Assembly (NCBI RefSeq): GCF_019929665.1 | Contig: NZ_JAHZPZ010000003.1 | Coordinates: 186,001 to 250,000, forward strand | DNA from: Streptococcus infantis | Lineage (GTDB): Bacteria; Bacillota; Bacilli; Lactobacillales; Streptococcaceae | Direction of reading: 5' to 3' | Length of the DNA: 64,000 nt | Part shown: positions 15,282 through 25,546 of the stretch, one piece after another | Layout of the letters: every line of letters begins with the position of its first letter | Position numbering within the stretch: the stretch's first letter is position 1 | The notes under the pieces: model-generated | What the model was told of the DNA's origin: nothing | Seen by the model: the letters and a program-made list of their open reading frames with translations, nothing else | The model's database searches: none | Program-made: the position numbers and the translations under genes

Positions 15282-16932
15282 GACCAAACAATTCCGCCTT
15301 CACTCACTCCTAAGAATCTATAGTCTGGTGATGATTATCATCATTTCCTGCTTTGCTCTCTTGATTTCTTATGCAGACTGGGATATGCGTGAAAGGGAAG
15401 CCAATCGTGTCGGTCAGCGTGTTCTCGCTCGAACAGTCGATGAAGTTGAATACTACTATCGGGAGTCAACTCGCCTAGCCCAGAGTTTAGTGGATAATCA
15501 AGCTCGGATTGAAGGAATTTACAAGTATTTTAGCCTCAGTACGCCGGATTATTTTTACTGGCAGTTAGAACGCAAGGCGTCACCCTATATTTCAGTTTCT
15601 ATTTATGAAAATATCGATGATATTTACGTGCGAAACGATTTTGTGACAGGTATTTCGATTGTTCTACAGGATTCAACAGACGTATTTGTTTCCAAAAGAG
15701 AAAACAGAGGTGGACAGAAAATTCCAGCTGAGAACTTCAAGCCAGACGCTAATAGTTTCGCTGTTCCAGTGTCTGATCCCATCTCGGACCAGGCTCTTGG
15801 AGTCATTTATATTTCCGTAGAACCAGAAGTCCTCTATAAAGCGATTGACAACACTAGGGGAACAATTCCTGTAGCAGTAACTGTCATTGCACCATATGAA
15901 ACAGATATGTTCTATATTGGAGCGAAGGGAACGAATGAGTCTTGGTTGGTAGGAACAACTGCCCATGGTTATCAAGTTCGAGTAGCTGTACCAAAGGATT
16001 ATGTTTGGAGTGGGACTTTAGCGAGTTCGGCACTTATTTTAGGTTTGAGCACCCTCTTTATCATCATTTTATATATGACCTTAAGAAGGACTTTTTCTGA
16101 CTATCAAAGTCAGGTTGTGGACTTGGTGGACTCTATCCAAGCCATTACTAAGGGAGAGCAGACCAAGAGAATCGACACAGATAAAAAGGACCAGGAATTG
16201 CTACTAATTGCTGAGTCGACAAATGATATGTTGGATCGACTAGAAAGTAATATTCACGATATTTATCAACTGGAACTCAATCAAAAAGATGCCAACATGC
16301 GAGCCTTACAAGCTCAAATTAATCCGCATTTCATGTACAATACTCTGGAATTTTTGCGGATGTACGCAGTAATGGAGAACCAAAATGAACTAGCAGATAT
16401 CATCTATGAGTTCAGTAGTCTCCTGCGCAATAATATCTCTGACGAGCGAGAAACGACCCTCAAACAAGAAGTGGAGTTTTGTCGGAAGTACAGTTATCTC
16501 TGTATGGTTCGCTATCCAAAATCCATTGCCTATGGATTTAAGATTGACCCTGAATTGGAAGAAATGCGTATTCCAAAGTTCACCCTCCAACCGTTAGTGG
16601 AAAATTATTTTGCCCATGGAGTTGATCACAGAAGAACAGATAATGTTATCAGTATCAAGGCTTTGAAAAAAGATGGCTATGTCGAAATCTTAGTAACCGA
16701 TAATGGTCGTGGGATGTCTGCTGAAAAACTAGCAGAAATTCAAGCTAAACTGGCTCAAAGAACCTTTGAACACACAGCAGATTATAAGGGGGAACAACAG
16801 TCTATTGGGATTGTTAATATCCACGAACGCTTTGTGCTCTACTTTGGAGACCGCTATAACATCAATGTAGAATCAGCTGAACAAAAAGGTGTTCAATATA
16901 GAATCACCATTCAGGATGAAGAGAAAGGATAA
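15247..16932 (+). CDS. YesM/LytS-type sensor histidine kinase (TCS07-like)
   Basis: From ATG 15247 (GGAG 7 bases upstream) the protein has 561 residues; ATG 15259 is an alternative. A membrane helix at about 20-45 and another near 260-285 flank an extracellular sensor domain of about 210 residues. A HAMP-like linker leads to the His_kinase domain, with the phospho-acceptor in QINPHFMYNTLEFLRM, then a HATPase domain with DNGRGMS. Such kinases detect carbohydrates or related ligands and phosphorylate an AraC-type regulator, which follows 2 bases downstream. The match to pneumococcal HK07 is from gene order and architecture. Confidence 0.88.
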   Translation: MKVFMKNWQPNKTKQFRLHSLLRIYSLVMIIIISCFALLISYADWDMREREANRVGQRVLARTVDEVEYYYRESTRLAQSLVDNQARIEGIYKYFSLSTPDYFYWQLERKASPYISVSIYENIDDIYVRNDFVTGISIVLQDSTDVFVSKRENRGGQKIPAENFKPDANSFAVPVSDPISDQALGVIYISVEPEVLYKAIDNTRGTIPVAVTVIAPYETDMFYIGAKGTNESWLVGTTAHGYQVRVAVPKDYVWSGTLASSALILGLSTLFIIILYMTLRRTFSDYQSQVVDLVDSIQAITKGEQTKRIDTDKKDQELLLIAESTNDMLDRLESNIHDIYQLELNQKDANMRALQAQINPHFMYNTLEFLRMYAVMENQNELADIIYEFSSLLRNNISDERETTLKQEVEFCRKYSYLCMVRYPKSIAYGFKIDPELEEMRIPKFTLQPLVENYFAHGVDHRRTDNVISIKALKKDGYVEILVTDNGRGMSAEKLAEIQAKLAQRTFEHTADYKGEQQSIGIVNIHERFVLYFGDRYNINVESAEQKGVQYRITIQDEEKG

Positions 16933-16934
16933 AC

Positions 16935-18221
16935 ATGTATAAAGTACTATTAGTTGACGATGAGTACATGATTACAGAAGGACTTAAGCGTTTGATCCCT
17001 TTTGAAAAATGGGATATGGAAGTCGTTGCAACAGCCAACCATGCTGATGACGCTTTGGACTATGTTCGAGAACATCCTGTAGACATCGTCATTTCTGATG
17101 TCAACATGCCTGGCAAGACAGGACTTGAAATGATTGGGGAAATGAAGGAACTCTTGCCAGAGGCTTACTATATTCTTCTTTCCGGCTATCAAGAATTTGA
17201 ATATGTCAAGAAAGCCATGAACCTCAATGTTGTAGATTATCTTGTCAAACCAGTTGATAAGGTTGAACTGGAGCATTTACTTGAGAAAATCCTTGGTCAG
17301 CTTCGTGAGAAAGTGCATGAGCCAGAAATGTTAAGTCAAAAGTTAGACGACGAAGCATTTAAAGCACACCTGTCTCAAAAAGAAAACTGGTGGATTGGAC
17401 TCTCCCAAGAGAAACAAGGGGATTTTGTCATTCCTTACTATGTTTTAGGTCAGGACTGGCAGATTGTGATTGCAGCTCAGAAATTCGATGGTTTACTCGT
17501 TATGCCTTTTGAGTCACCTTATCAGGCAAACTTTGAAAAATGGAAATTTGACGTTGAAAAAGCACTCTTCTATGGAACTGTAAATCTCGATCAATCTGAA
17601 AGCCTCTTTTCTTATTATGAACCCATCTATCGAGTTATTATCCAAGGAAATCTTCAGCAGATTATCGAAGAGTTGAATCTACTTGAGAAGATTGTGTTGG
17701 AGAACACACCGAGGGTGTCCATTACCAAGCAACTCTTTACTCAGTTTGTGATGGATGTTTTCCATCTCTTTGAGCATTTGAAAGCAGATGATATGACAGA
17801 TATTGTCAAAAGAATCCATGCCATTACAAACTTTGAAGATTTAGTGGCTTATACCAAGGAAACCTTGACGTCCTTCTTTGGTCAATATCGTATGAATGAG
17901 AATGTCGTCAGTGTACTTGAAGTTATTGGTAGAGACTATAAAAAAGAACTTTCTCTCAAGGATATCAGCAAGGATCTCTTTATCAATCCTGTGTATTTAG
18001 GTCAATTAATCAAGAAGGAAACCAATTCAACCTTTGCTGAGCTTCTCAATAAGCAACGGATTAAGGCAGCCCAGCAACTCTTGCTGTCTACAAACGATAG
18101 TATTGAGGATATTTGCTATACGGTTGGTTATAGTAATGTAGGGTATTTCTACAAGGTCTTTCGAAAACTATGTGGAAAGTCTCCGAAAGCCTACCGCAAG
18201 CAGGTTGAAGTCACCCTCTAA
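16935..18221 (+). CDS. AraC-type response regulator (YesN-like, TCS07-like)
   Basis: The protein has 428 residues. The receiver domain (1-120) has acidic residues DDE at 8-10, the phospho-acceptor Asp in VISDVNMPG near 55 and Lys in VKPVDK near 105. A middle region of about 180 residues without a clear motif is followed by a C-terminal AraC domain with two helix-turn-helix units (SLKDISKDLFINPVYLGQLI; DSIEDICYTVGYSNVGYFYK). It starts 2 bases after the kinase stop. It should activate sugar uptake or glycan-processing genes elsewhere; no target is adjacent. Confidence 0.9.
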   Translation: MYKVLLVDDEYMITEGLKRLIPFEKWDMEVVATANHADDALDYVREHPVDIVISDVNMPGKTGLEMIGEMKELLPEAYYILLSGYQEFEYVKKAMNLNVVDYLVKPVDKVELEHLLEKILGQLREKVHEPEMLSQKLDDEAFKAHLSQKENWWIGLSQEKQGDFVIPYYVLGQDWQIVIAAQKFDGLLVMPFESPYQANFEKWKFDVEKALFYGTVNLDQSESLFSYYEPIYRVIIQGNLQQIIEELNLLEKIVLENTPRVSITKQLFTQFVMDVFHLFEHLKADDMTDIVKRIHAITNFEDLVAYTKETLTSFFGQYRMNENVVSVLEVIGRDYKKELSLKDISKDLFINPVYLGQLIKKETNSTFAELLNKQRIKAAQQLLLSTNDSIEDICYTVGYSNVGYFYKVFRKLCGKSPKAYRKQVEVTL

Positions 18222-18244
18222 CTTTTGTTATCCATCTTAAAATA

Positions 18245-18253
18245 TGCTATAAT
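18245..18253 (+). promoter_or_regulatory. Extended -10 promoter for the 18283 gene
   Basis: TGCTATAAT is an extended -10 sequence 29 bases before the ATG, with AGGAGG as ribosome site. Confidence 0.6.
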
Positions 18254-18282
18254 AAATTCAAAAATATGAGGAGGTTGCTTTT

Positions 18283-18813
18283 ATGAAAAAGAAACCAATC
18301 TATCTATGGGTATTATTAGTCTTATCAGCGATTAATTCAGCCTTGGCAGTAGTTGGAATATTCACTCCAGTACCTAGTAAGGACGCCCTTCGTGCTAGCC
18401 AAGAAAATGTTGGGACACTTAGTGCTCAACAAATAGAAGATGCTGTTAACTATGCCCACCAAGTGTCAGAGTCATCTCACTCTATTTTTAACACGATACT
18501 CATTATTCTATCTGCTATCCTAGTTGTAGTAGCCTTTGTTTTCTTAATTCGTAAGAACCTGCAGTTGGCGAACTACACTTATGTTGGATATGCCTTGCTA
18601 GCCATTGTTGGACTAGTCCATGATAATATGAATTTACAAGATGCTATGCAATTGATTAAAGATGACACCCTACGTTTAGGAATGGAAGTCATGTCAAAAG
18701 TAACCACTATCATATTCATCGTCATCAATGTTATCTTTTTGGGAATCGTCTTCTATAAAATATGGCGTCAGCAAAAGGAATTAACAGAATCTCAAGAGGA
18801 AGAACTCGCCTAA
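18283..18813 (+). CDS. Membrane protein of unknown function
   Basis: The protein has 176 residues and four membrane segments (about 7-27, 70-88, 95-112 and 141-163), with a polar extracellular loop after the first (PVPSKDALRASQENVGTLSA). The tail is charged (QQKELTESQEEE). Streptococcal genomes carry such a gene between the TCS07-like system and nrdI, as here. No function can be read from it. It has its own promoter and terminator. Confidence 0.7.
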   Translation: MKKKPIYLWVLLVLSAINSALAVVGIFTPVPSKDALRASQENVGTLSAQQIEDAVNYAHQVSESSHSIFNTILIILSAILVVVAFVFLIRKNLQLANYTYVGYALLAIVGLVHDNMNLQDAMQLIKDDTLRLGMEVMSKVTTIIFIVINVIFLGIVFYKIWRQQKELTESQEEELA

Positions 18814-18828
18814 GAGTTGACAAAGGAT

Positions 18829-18863
18829 AACTATCAAGATACAATCTTGGTAGTTATTTTTTT
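18829..18863 (+). terminator. Terminator before nrdI
   Basis: AACTATCAAGAT and ATCTTGGTAGTT form a 12-bp stem with one wobble and a 3-base loop, then ATTTTTTT. Confidence 0.8.
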
Positions 18864-18888
18864 GGATTCGAGAAAGAGGGAGGAAAAG

Positions 18889-19356
18889 ATGAAAAAAATT
18901 TCCTTAGTTTATATCAGTCTAAGCGGCAACACGGAGAGTTTTGTAACACGTTTGAAAGCTTATTTGTTGGAGCAGTATGCGAACATTGAAGTAGAAAAAA
19001 TTCATATTAAAGACTTGGTCAAGGAAGGAGAAGACTTCTTTGAGATGACCAACCCATATGTGGCTTTTCTACCGACTTACCTCGAAGGTGGCAATGGGGT
19101 TGACAATGGAGATGTGGAAATCTTGACCACTCCAGTAGGTGACTTTATCGCATATGGTGATAATGCTAGCAAGTGTTTTGGTGTCGTAGGATCGGGTAAT
19201 CGCAATTTTAACAACCAATACTGTTTGACCGCCAAACAATATAGCCAGCGCTTTGGTTTTCCAGTCCTAGCTGACTTTGAAATGCGTGGTATGCTAGGAG
19301 ATATCAAGAAGGTTGCTGGGATTATTGCAGAGCTTTATGAACTTGAATCCTTGTAA
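18889..19356 (+). CDS. nrdI: NrdI flavodoxin-like protein
   Basis: I place the start at ATG 18889 (site GGGAGG), giving 155 residues and the family N-terminus [19 protein letters not shown]. The SLSGNTESF loop binds the FMN phosphate. [17 protein letters not shown] is the other conserved stretch. NrdI supplies oxidant to assemble the dimanganese-tyrosyl cofactor of class Ib ribonucleotide reductase. NrdE and NrdF are not in this window. The longer frame starting at 18817 runs through the terminator and is rejected. Confidence 0.88.
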   Translation: MKKISLVYISLSGNTESFVTRLKAYLLEQYANIEVEKIHIKDLVKEGEDFFEMTNPYVAFLPTYLEGGNGVDNGDVEILTTPVGDFIAYGDNASKCFGVVGSGNRNFNNQYCLTAKQYSQRFGFPVLADFEMRGMLGDIKKVAGIIAELYELESL

Positions 19357-19426
19357 GAGGATAGAGTTGCTAGGCTAGATTTTTATCCCATAGTTCATAG
19401 AATTATTTCAAAAGAGAACAGTTCAA

Positions 19427-19636
19427 ATGAGTAAATTACAGAGATCATTTTTAAAGTATATAAAACGCAAACCAAGCTTCAAGGATATTATGCGATGCAG
19501 TGCCTTGCTACTATTAGCGATTGCTCTGCTACTGTTCTCTGAGAAAATTTTTGATGAAAATGTAGCACCAGTTGGAACCATGGTATCCTTAGGGATTGTT
19601 ATCCTGGTAGGAATCTTAGCTGTCAGAAATAAATAA
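19427..19636 (+). CDS. Small membrane protein, 69 residues
   Basis: A basic N-terminal third (MSKLQRSFLKYIKRKPSFKD) is followed by two hydrophobic helices (LLLLAIALLLFSEKIF and VAPVGTMVSLGIVILVGILAV). The ribosome site is poor (AGAGAACAG). A terminator shared with the opposite strand follows. Function is unknown. Confidence 0.55.
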   Translation: MSKLQRSFLKYIKRKPSFKDIMRCSALLLLAIALLLFSEKIFDENVAPVGTMVSLGIVILVGILAVRNK

Positions 19637-19669
19637 AAAGACTCGAGAAATGTCATCTCGAGTCTTTTT
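19635..19669. terminator. Bidirectional terminator
   Basis: AAAAAGACTCGAGA and TCTCGAGTCTTTTT pair fully, with A and T runs on both sides. It serves the convergent genes on both strands. Confidence 0.85.
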
Positions 19670-19670
19670 G

Positions 19671-19919
19671 TTAGTTGCGAATTTCGTCAACGATTTCTTT
19701 TGCAATGGGAATCCCTAAACGGTAGCCTTTATTCACGTAATCAATGACATCATTGATATTTTCTATCGTTTGGATTTTTTCTTTGATAGTTGCACGAAAA
19801 TCTTGATCTTTCAATAGTTGGTCCTGAAGCAGTCTTTGAAGTTTCTCTTTTTCATATTTGTTGACAAGAAAGAGAAAAAGAAGACTGATAACAACTAGAA
19901 TATAAGCATACTGGCTCAT
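19671..19919 (-). CDS. Membrane-anchored small protein, 82 residues
   Basis: I place the start at the ATG 19919 (site GGGAGAA), giving MSQYAYILVVISLLFLFLVN, one N-terminal membrane helix, then a charged helical domain (KYEKEKLQRLLQDQLLKDQD) and a globular tail. The longer frame from 20018 would add 33 residues with no ribosome site. The family is unknown to me; it lies downstream of argS in the same direction. Confidence 0.6.
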   Translation of the reverse strand: MSQYAYILVVISLLFLFLVNKYEKEKLQRLLQDQLLKDQDFRATIKEKIQTIENINDVIDYVNKGYRLGIPIAKEIVDEIRN

Positions 19920-20055
19920 AAAAATTCTCCCTAGGTGATAAAGAAGTAAGTGGTTAGAGAAAAACGAATATCCTTCGCCTTTCGAGTGATAGTATTGTAA
20001 GCGCCTAGCGTCTAACAATTAGGAATTTTAGTTACAGTAACTTGAAGATTACGAC

Positions 20056-20167
20056 GTCTTTCGGTAGAAATCGATAATATTTCTATCGAAAGACTAGTGA
20101 GGCGCCTAGCCAAAGTCCGAATAGGATTTGGCGTTAGTTACTTAGATTGCTTTGCAATCAAGTAACT
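20056..20167 (-). repeat. Array of three hairpins between argS and the 82-residue gene
   Basis: Three inverted repeats follow each other: 20056-20094 (GTCTTTCGGTAGAAAT with its partner, 16 bp with one wobble), 20111-20132 (CCAAAGTCC with GGATTTGG) and 20136-20167 (AGTTACTTAGATTGC with its partner). None has a clear T-run on either strand. The array could be an RNA processing or stability structure downstream of argS, or a small interspersed repeat. Confidence 0.6.
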
Positions 20168-20175
20168 TTGGCGAG

Positions 20176-21867
20176 TTACATCTTCTCTGGCGCCTCTACA
20201 CCCAACAGACGAAGCGCTTCTTTGAGGACGACTGCTGTTGCATAGCTAAGGGCTAGACGGCTATCGCGTTCTGGACTTTCATCTAAGATACGAGTGTGGG
20301 CATAGTATTTGTTAAAGGCTTGAGCTAAGCTGATTGCAAATTTAGCGATGATAGAAGGTTCGTAATTATCAGCTGCACGTTTAATAATACGTGGGAAGTC
20401 TTGAATTAGCTTAATGATTTCCCAGCTTTCAACATCGTTCAAGCTATAGTTGGCACCTGCTTCAGGTTTGAAATCAGCTTTACGCAAGATTGATTGGATA
20501 CGAGCGTAGGCGTATTGAACATAAGGGCCAGTCTCCCCTTCGAAGGATACCATAGCTTCAAGGTCGAAGTCATATCCATTTGTACGGTCAGTTTTAAGGT
20601 CATAGAATTTAATGGCCCCAACCCCAACAGCATGAGCGACCTGGTCTTTGTTTTCAAGTTCTGGATTTTTGGCTTCGATCTGCGCTTTAGCACGGCTGAT
20701 GGCTTCTGCAACAGTTGGTTCTAGCAAGATAACATTCCCTTTACGAGTAGAAAGTTTTTTCCCTTCTTTTGTTACCAAGCCAAACGGAACATGGACAATA
20801 TCTTGGCTCCAATCGTAACCCATTTCTTGCAAGACAGCCTTGAGTTGTTTGAAGTGAGCAGATTGTTCTTGACCAACGACATAGATAGATTTTGCAAATT
20901 GGTATTCGTTTTTACGGTAGAGGGCCGCAGCTAAGTCACGTGTGATGTAGAGAGTTGCGCCGTCAGATTTCTTGATAAGAGCTGGGTGTTCAATTCCATA
21001 TTTTTCAAGATTAACAACTTGAGCACCTTCTGATTCGACTAATAGTCCCTTTTCAGAAAGGATGTCTACAACGGCATCCATTTTATCATTGTAGAAGGCT
21101 TCTCCGTTGTAGCTATCGAATTCAACTTGTAGCTCATTGTAGAGACGGTTAAATTCTACCAAGCTTTCATCGCGGAACCATTGCCAAAGAGCGAGAGCTT
21201 CCTCATCGCCGTTTTCAAGCTTGCGGAACCATTCGCGTGCTTCTTCATCCAAACTTGGGTCGTTCTCAGCTTCAGCGTTAATGCGGACATAGAGTTTGAG
21301 AAGTTCATCGATTGGATGAGCTTTGACAGCTTCTTCGTTACCCCATTTCTTGTAGGCAACAATCAACATCCCAAACTGTTTACCCCAGTCTCCTAAATGG
21401 TTGACCTTGACAGTTTTATAGCCGATTTTTTGGAAGATATGTGACAAGCTATCTCCGATAACTGTTGAACGAAGGTGACCGATTGAAAATGGTTTAGCGA
21501 TATTAGGGCTAGACATGTCAATGACAACATTTTCTTGATTGCCAATCTCTTGGTCAGCGTAGTGCTCTTTTTCAGTGATAACGTTTTGTAGAACTTGACC
21601 AGAAATTGCAGCCTTATCAAGGAAGAAGTTGACGTAAGGACCTGTTGCTACAACCTTTTCAAAGGCTTGACTATTGATCTTTTCAGCGATGTCAGCAGCA
21701 ATCATTTGAGGAGCTTTACGTTCGACCTTTGCCAATGAGAAGGCAGGGAAGGCGATATCTCCCATATCTGAGTTTTTAGGTGTTTCTAGTAAATTTAAAA
21801 TAGCCTCTTGGTCCAGGCTATCAATGACGCTAGCCAACTCGCTAGCAATCAATTCTTTTGTATTCAT
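20176..21867 (-). CDS. argS: Arginyl-tRNA synthetase
   Basis: The class I synthetase has 563 residues, the full family length. The HIGH-type motif appears as FSIGHLRST near 132, with SSPNIAKP just before it. The KMSKS counterpart is [10 protein letters not shown] near 375. An N-terminal Add-1 domain (about 1-85) and a C-terminal anticodon-binding helical domain (about 440-563, [12 protein letters not shown]) are present. It charges tRNA-Arg with arginine. It diverges from argR, the arginine repressor, a conserved streptococcal arrangement. The ribosome site is AAAGGAG. Confidence 0.97.
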   Translation of the reverse strand: MNTKELIASELASVIDSLDQEAILNLLETPKNSDMGDIAFPAFSLAKVERKAPQMIAADIAEKINSQAFEKVVATGPYVNFFLDKAAISGQVLQNVITEKEHYADQEIGNQENVVIDMSSPNIAKPFSIGHLRSTVIGDSLSHIFQKIGYKTVKVNHLGDWGKQFGMLIVAYKKWGNEEAVKAHPIDELLKLYVRINAEAENDPSLDEEAREWFRKLENGDEEALALWQWFRDESLVEFNRLYNELQVEFDSYNGEAFYNDKMDAVVDILSEKGLLVESEGAQVVNLEKYGIEHPALIKKSDGATLYITRDLAAALYRKNEYQFAKSIYVVGQEQSAHFKQLKAVLQEMGYDWSQDIVHVPFGLVTKEGKKLSTRKGNVILLEPTVAEAISRAKAQIEAKNPELENKDQVAHAVGVGAIKFYDLKTDRTNGYDFDLEAMVSFEGETGPYVQYAYARIQSILRKADFKPEAGANYSLNDVESWEIIKLIQDFPRIIKRAADNYEPSIIAKFAISLAQAFNKYYAHTRILDESPERDSRLALSYATAVVLKEALRLLGVEAPEKM

Positions 21868-21940
21868 TTAAGGCTCCTTTAGGGCTTTTCTACTATTTTA
21901 TCATAATTTACTACATTTTTTTTGAAAGAAGAGATATTTT

Positions 21941-21968
21941 TTGAAATATCCAGTTTTTTTGATATAAT
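21941..21968 (+). promoter_or_regulatory. argR-mutS promoter
   Basis: TTGAAA, a 16-base spacer and TATAAT, 52 bases before the argR ATG. Confidence 0.65.
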
Positions 21969-22020
21969 GTTCTTACTAAAAAAATGTAAAATGTTATAAA
22001 TATGCAATTGAAAGGATCTT

Positions 22021-22467
22021 ATGAGAAAAAGAGAACGTCATCAGCTCATCAAGCGAATGATTACAGAAGAAAAATTAGGAACTCAAAAGGAAATTCAAGA
22101 TCGATTGGAAGCCTGTGATGTCTTTGTGACACAAACGACATTATCCCGTGATTTGCGAGAGCTTGGCTTAACCAAAGTTAAGAAAAACGATGTTGTTTAC
22201 TATGTGCTAGCAAATGAGACAGAGAAGATTGATCTGGTCGAATTCCTTTCACATCACTTAGAGGGTGTTGCAAGAGCCGAATTCACCTTGGTTCTCCACA
22301 CTAAACTTGGAGAAGCATCCGTTTTAGCCAATGTAGTAGATTCAAATAAAGATGGGTGGATCTTAGGTACTGTTGCAGGAGCGAATACCTTGTTGGTTAT
22401 CTGTAAAGATCAACATGCAGCTAAAGTCATGGAAGAACGCTTGCTAGAGTTAATGGAAGATAGATAA
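22021..22467 (+). CDS. argR: Arginine repressor ArgR
   Basis: The protein has 148 residues. The N-terminal winged helix (RERHQLIKRMITEEKLGTQK ... TTLSRDLRELGLTKVKK) binds ARG boxes, and the C-terminal domain contains the hexamer and arginine-binding part, with GTVAGANTLLVIC as the conserved segment near 119-131. It senses arginine and controls arginine synthesis and catabolism. It starts 21 bases after AAAGGA and is cotranscribed with mutS, 47 bases downstream. Confidence 0.95.
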   Translation: MRKRERHQLIKRMITEEKLGTQKEIQDRLEACDVFVTQTTLSRDLRELGLTKVKKNDVVYYVLANETEKIDLVEFLSHHLEGVARAEFTLVLHTKLGEASVLANVVDSNKDGWILGTVAGANTLLVICKDQHAAKVMEERLLELMEDR

Positions 22468-22513
22468 GGTCTTGAGAGCTTCTCTCAGGACTGTTTTTAC
22501 AAGGAGAGAGTAA

Positions 22514-25048
22514 ATGACTACTGAAAAATTATCACCTGGTATGCAACAGTATGTGGATATCAAAAAACAATATCCAGATGCTTTTTTGCTTTTTCGTATG
22601 GGTGATTTTTATGAGTTGTTTTATGAAGATGCAGTCAATGCTGCACAGATACTAGAAATCTCACTAACCAGTCGCAATAAAAATGCTGAAAATCCGATTC
22701 CCATGGCAGGTGTCCCCTATCATTCTGCCCAACAGTATATTGATGTCCTCGTTGAGCGTGGCTACAAGGTTGCCATCGCTGAACAGATGGAAGACCCTAA
22801 GCAAGCTGTTGGTGTCGTTAAGCGTGAGGTCGTTCAGGTCATTACACCAGGAACAGTGGTTGATAGTAGTAAGCCAGATAGTCACAATAACTTTTTAGTG
22901 GCTATTGATCGTGAAGGTTCCCAGTATGGACTAGCCTATATGGACCTAGTGACAGGTGATTTCTATGTAACGGGATTATCAGATTTCTCTCTAGTCTGTG
23001 GTGAAATCCGTAATCTAAAGGCCAGAGAAGTGGTGATTGGTTACGACTTGTCTGAAGCAGAAGAACAGATTCTCAGTTGTCAGATGAATCTAGTGCTTTC
23101 CTATGAACAAGAAACATATGAAGACGTTCATCTGTTGGATTCAAGATTGGCAACTGTTGAAGGAGCAGCTAGTGGGAAACTTCTTCAGTATGTTCATCGG
23201 ACGCAGATGCGAGAGTTGAATCACTTAAAACCTGTTATTCGTTATGAAATCAAAGATTTCTTGCAGATGGATTTTGCGACCAAGGCTAGTCTTGATTTGG
23301 TTGAAAATGCTCGCTCAGGTAAGAAACAAGGGAGCCTGTTCTGGTTGCTAGATGAGACTAAAACTGCCATGGGGATGCGTCTTCTACGTTCTTGGATTCA
23401 ACGCCCTTTGATTGATAAGGACCGTATCTTAGAACGTCAGGAAGTTGTGCAAGTCTTTCTGGATTATTTCTTTGAGCGCAGTGATTTGACAGAAAGTCTC
23501 AAGGGAGTCTACGATATCGAACGTCTTGCTAGTCGTGTTTCTTTTGGGAAAAGTAATCCTAAAGATCTTTTGCAATTAGCGACTACCTTGGGAAGTGTTC
23601 CACGAATTCGCACCATTTTAGAAGGAATGGAGCAACCAGCTCTCGCTTATCTAATTGAACAACTGGATGCTATCCCAGAGTTGGAAAATCTCATTAGTGC
23701 AGCCATTGCCCCAGAGGCCCCCCACGTGATTACCGAAGGTGGTATTATCCGAACGGGCTTTGATGAGACCTTGGATAAATACCGTCGTGTGCTGAGGGAA
23801 GGGACCAGCTGGATTGCTGAGATTGAGGCCAAGGAAAGAGAAAACTCTGGCATCAATACTCTCAAAATTGACTACAATAAAAAAGACGGCTACTATTTCC
23901 ATGTAACCAACTCGCAGCTAGGTAACGTACCAGCCCACTTTTTCCGTAAGGCTACGCTGAAAAACTCTGAACGATTTGGGACAGAGGAATTGGCGCGTAT
24001 AGAGGGAGAAATGTTAGAGGCGCGTGAGAAATCAGCAAACCTAGAGTACGAAATCTTTATGCGTATTCGTGAGGAGGTTGGCAAGTATATCCAACGCCTA
24101 CAGGCTCTGGCTCAAGGAATCGCTACTGTCGATGTCTTGCAAGGCTTGGCAGTAGTTGCAGAAAAACAACACCTGATTCGACCAGAGTTTGGGCAAGAGT
24201 CTAGAATTGATATCCAAAATGGTCGTCACGCAGTTGTTGAAAAGGTCATGGGAGCTCAGACCTATATTCCCAATAGTATTCAGATGGATGAAGATACTAG
24301 TATTCAACTAATTACAGGTCCGAACATGAGCGGGAAGTCAACCTACATGCGTCAACTAGCCATTACAGCGGTTATGGCTCAGATGGGTTCTTATGTCCCT
24401 GCGGAAAGTGCTCGACTGCCAATTTTTGATGCGATTTTTACACGTATCGGAGCGGCAGATGACTTGGTTTCAGGTCAGTCCACCTTTATGGTAGAGATGA
24501 TGGAAGCTAATAATGCCATTAGTCATGCGACAAAGGATTCATTGATTCTTTTTGATGAGCTTGGTCGAGGAACCGCAACTTATGATGGTATGGCTCTAGC
24601 CCAGTCTATTATCGAGTATATCCATGAGCATATTGGTGCCAAGACTCTCTTTGCCACGCACTACCATGAATTAACCAGTCTGGAAGCTAGTCTTGAACAT
24701 CTAGTAAATGTACACGTGGCTACGCTTGAGCAAAATGGTCAGGTCACTTTCCTTCATAAGATTGAACCAGGTCCAGCAGACAAATCGTACGGTATTCACG
24801 TTGCTAAGATTGCAGGATTGCCAGCAGACTTGCTAAAAAGAGCGGATGCGATTCTAACTCAACTAGAGAGCCAAGGCCAGGAAAATCCAATTTCTATCAA
24901 TCAAAGGAATGTTGTCAATGAGCAAATGTCTCTCTTTGATGAAAAAGAAGAAAATCCTATCCTAGCAGAGTTGGCCCAAGTAGATGTGTACAATATGACA
25001 CCGATGCAAGCCATGAATCTCTTATTAGAGCTAAAACAAAAATTATAA
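22514..25048 (+). CDS. mutS: DNA mismatch repair protein MutS (HexA)
   Basis: The protein has 844 residues, full length. The N-terminal mismatch-reading motif is [10 protein letters not shown] (Phe-x-Glu), and the connector, lever and clamp domains follow. The ATPase has Walker [10 protein letters not shown] near 600, a [11 protein letters not shown] segment and Walker [16 protein letters not shown], ending with [10 protein letters not shown]-terminal beta-clamp binding peptide (QMSLFD) lies near 810. The pneumococcal name is HexA. The ribosome site is AAGGAGAG. No frameshift is visible, so this strain is not an obvious mutator through this gene. Confidence 0.97.
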   Translation: MTTEKLSPGMQQYVDIKKQYPDAFLLFRMGDFYELFYEDAVNAAQILEISLTSRNKNAENPIPMAGVPYHSAQQYIDVLVERGYKVAIAEQMEDPKQAVGVVKREVVQVITPGTVVDSSKPDSHNNFLVAIDREGSQYGLAYMDLVTGDFYVTGLSDFSLVCGEIRNLKAREVVIGYDLSEAEEQILSCQMNLVLSYEQETYEDVHLLDSRLATVEGAASGKLLQYVHRTQMRELNHLKPVIRYEIKDFLQMDFATKASLDLVENARSGKKQGSLFWLLDETKTAMGMRLLRSWIQRPLIDKDRILERQEVVQVFLDYFFERSDLTESLKGVYDIERLASRVSFGKSNPKDLLQLATTLGSVPRIRTILEGMEQPALAYLIEQLDAIPELENLISAAIAPEAPHVITEGGIIRTGFDETLDKYRRVLREGTSWIAEIEAKERENSGINTLKIDYNKKDGYYFHVTNSQLGNVPAHFFRKATLKNSERFGTEELARIEGEMLEAREKSANLEYEIFMRIREEVGKYIQRLQALAQGIATVDVLQGLAVVAEKQHLIRPEFGQESRIDIQNGRHAVVEKVMGAQTYIPNSIQMDEDTSIQLITGPNMSGKSTYMRQLAITAVMAQMGSYVPAESARLPIFDAIFTRIGAADDLVSGQSTFMVEMMEANNAISHATKDSLILFDELGRGTATYDGMALAQSIIEYIHEHIGAKTLFATHYHELTSLEASLEHLVNVHVATLEQNGQVTFLHKIEPGPADKSYGIHVAKIAGLPADLLKRADAILTQLESQGQENPISINQRNVVNEQMSLFDEKEENPILAELAQVDVYNMTPMQAMNLLLELKQKL

Positions 25049-25050
25049 GC

Positions 25051-25083
25051 AAAAACCCACTTCGTTTTGTGAGTGGGTTTTTA
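25051..25083. terminator. Bidirectional terminator, mutS and the DUF3021 gene
   Basis: AAAACCCACT and AGTGGGTTTTT pair around a 10-base loop. Confidence 0.8.
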
Positions 25084-25087
25084 GGTC

Positions 25088-25546
25088 TTATTTTTTCTGA
25101 GCTAATAGTTGGTTGATGTGGGCAACCTTCTTTGATTCTCTTTTGTAGAGAATCGTCCAGATGATGAGGTAGACGATGGCAAACTCTGGGATGAGTTGAA
25201 GGATGAAAGTCCAGTGAAGAGGGAACCAGCCTGCTAGGATTGCTAAAGGTACAAAGCCTAGTAGCATGAGGAAGAAGTGAGTGACAGTCGCACGAAGAAG
25301 GCTCCAATCTTGAGCGAATAGACGGCTACCAAAACTAAAGAGTACTCCAATAGCTGACCAGATAAGCAGACAGTAAAGTAAGACGAGTGATCCATGCACC
25401 TGATGTTGGGTCATGAATTGCCCAATTAAAGAGTTGGGGCTGAGAGGTGCGTAGTTACTTGGTGAGTGGATAAAAGAAAAGATAATAGATAGGGTGAGGC
25501 CGATGAGGATACCAGTTGTGGCATCGTGGAATACTTGTTTTTTCAT
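25088..25546 (-). CDS. DUF3021 membrane protein
   Basis: The protein has 152 residues with four membrane segments (about 10-28, 46-66, 78-105 and 112-134), the DUF3021 topology. It starts within the stop of the LytTR gene (ATGA overlap), so the pair is one transcript. In Firmicutes these pairs work as anti-regulator and regulator: the membrane protein holds or inhibits the LytTR activator. That is known for related pairs and inferred here. Confidence 0.85.
   Translation of the reverse strand: MKKQVFHDATTGILIGLTLSIIFSFIHSPSNYAPLSPNSLIGQFMTQHQVHGSLVLLYCLLIWSAIGVLFSFGSRLFAQDWSLLRATVTHFFLMLLGFVPLAILAGWFPLHWTFILQLIPEFAIVYLIIWTILYKRESKKVAHINQLLAQKK

Noticed and set aside
18817-18888. Longer start for nrdI
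   Set aside because: These codons run through the terminator hairpin at 18829; the ATG at 18889 has a strong ribosome site and gives the family N-terminus.
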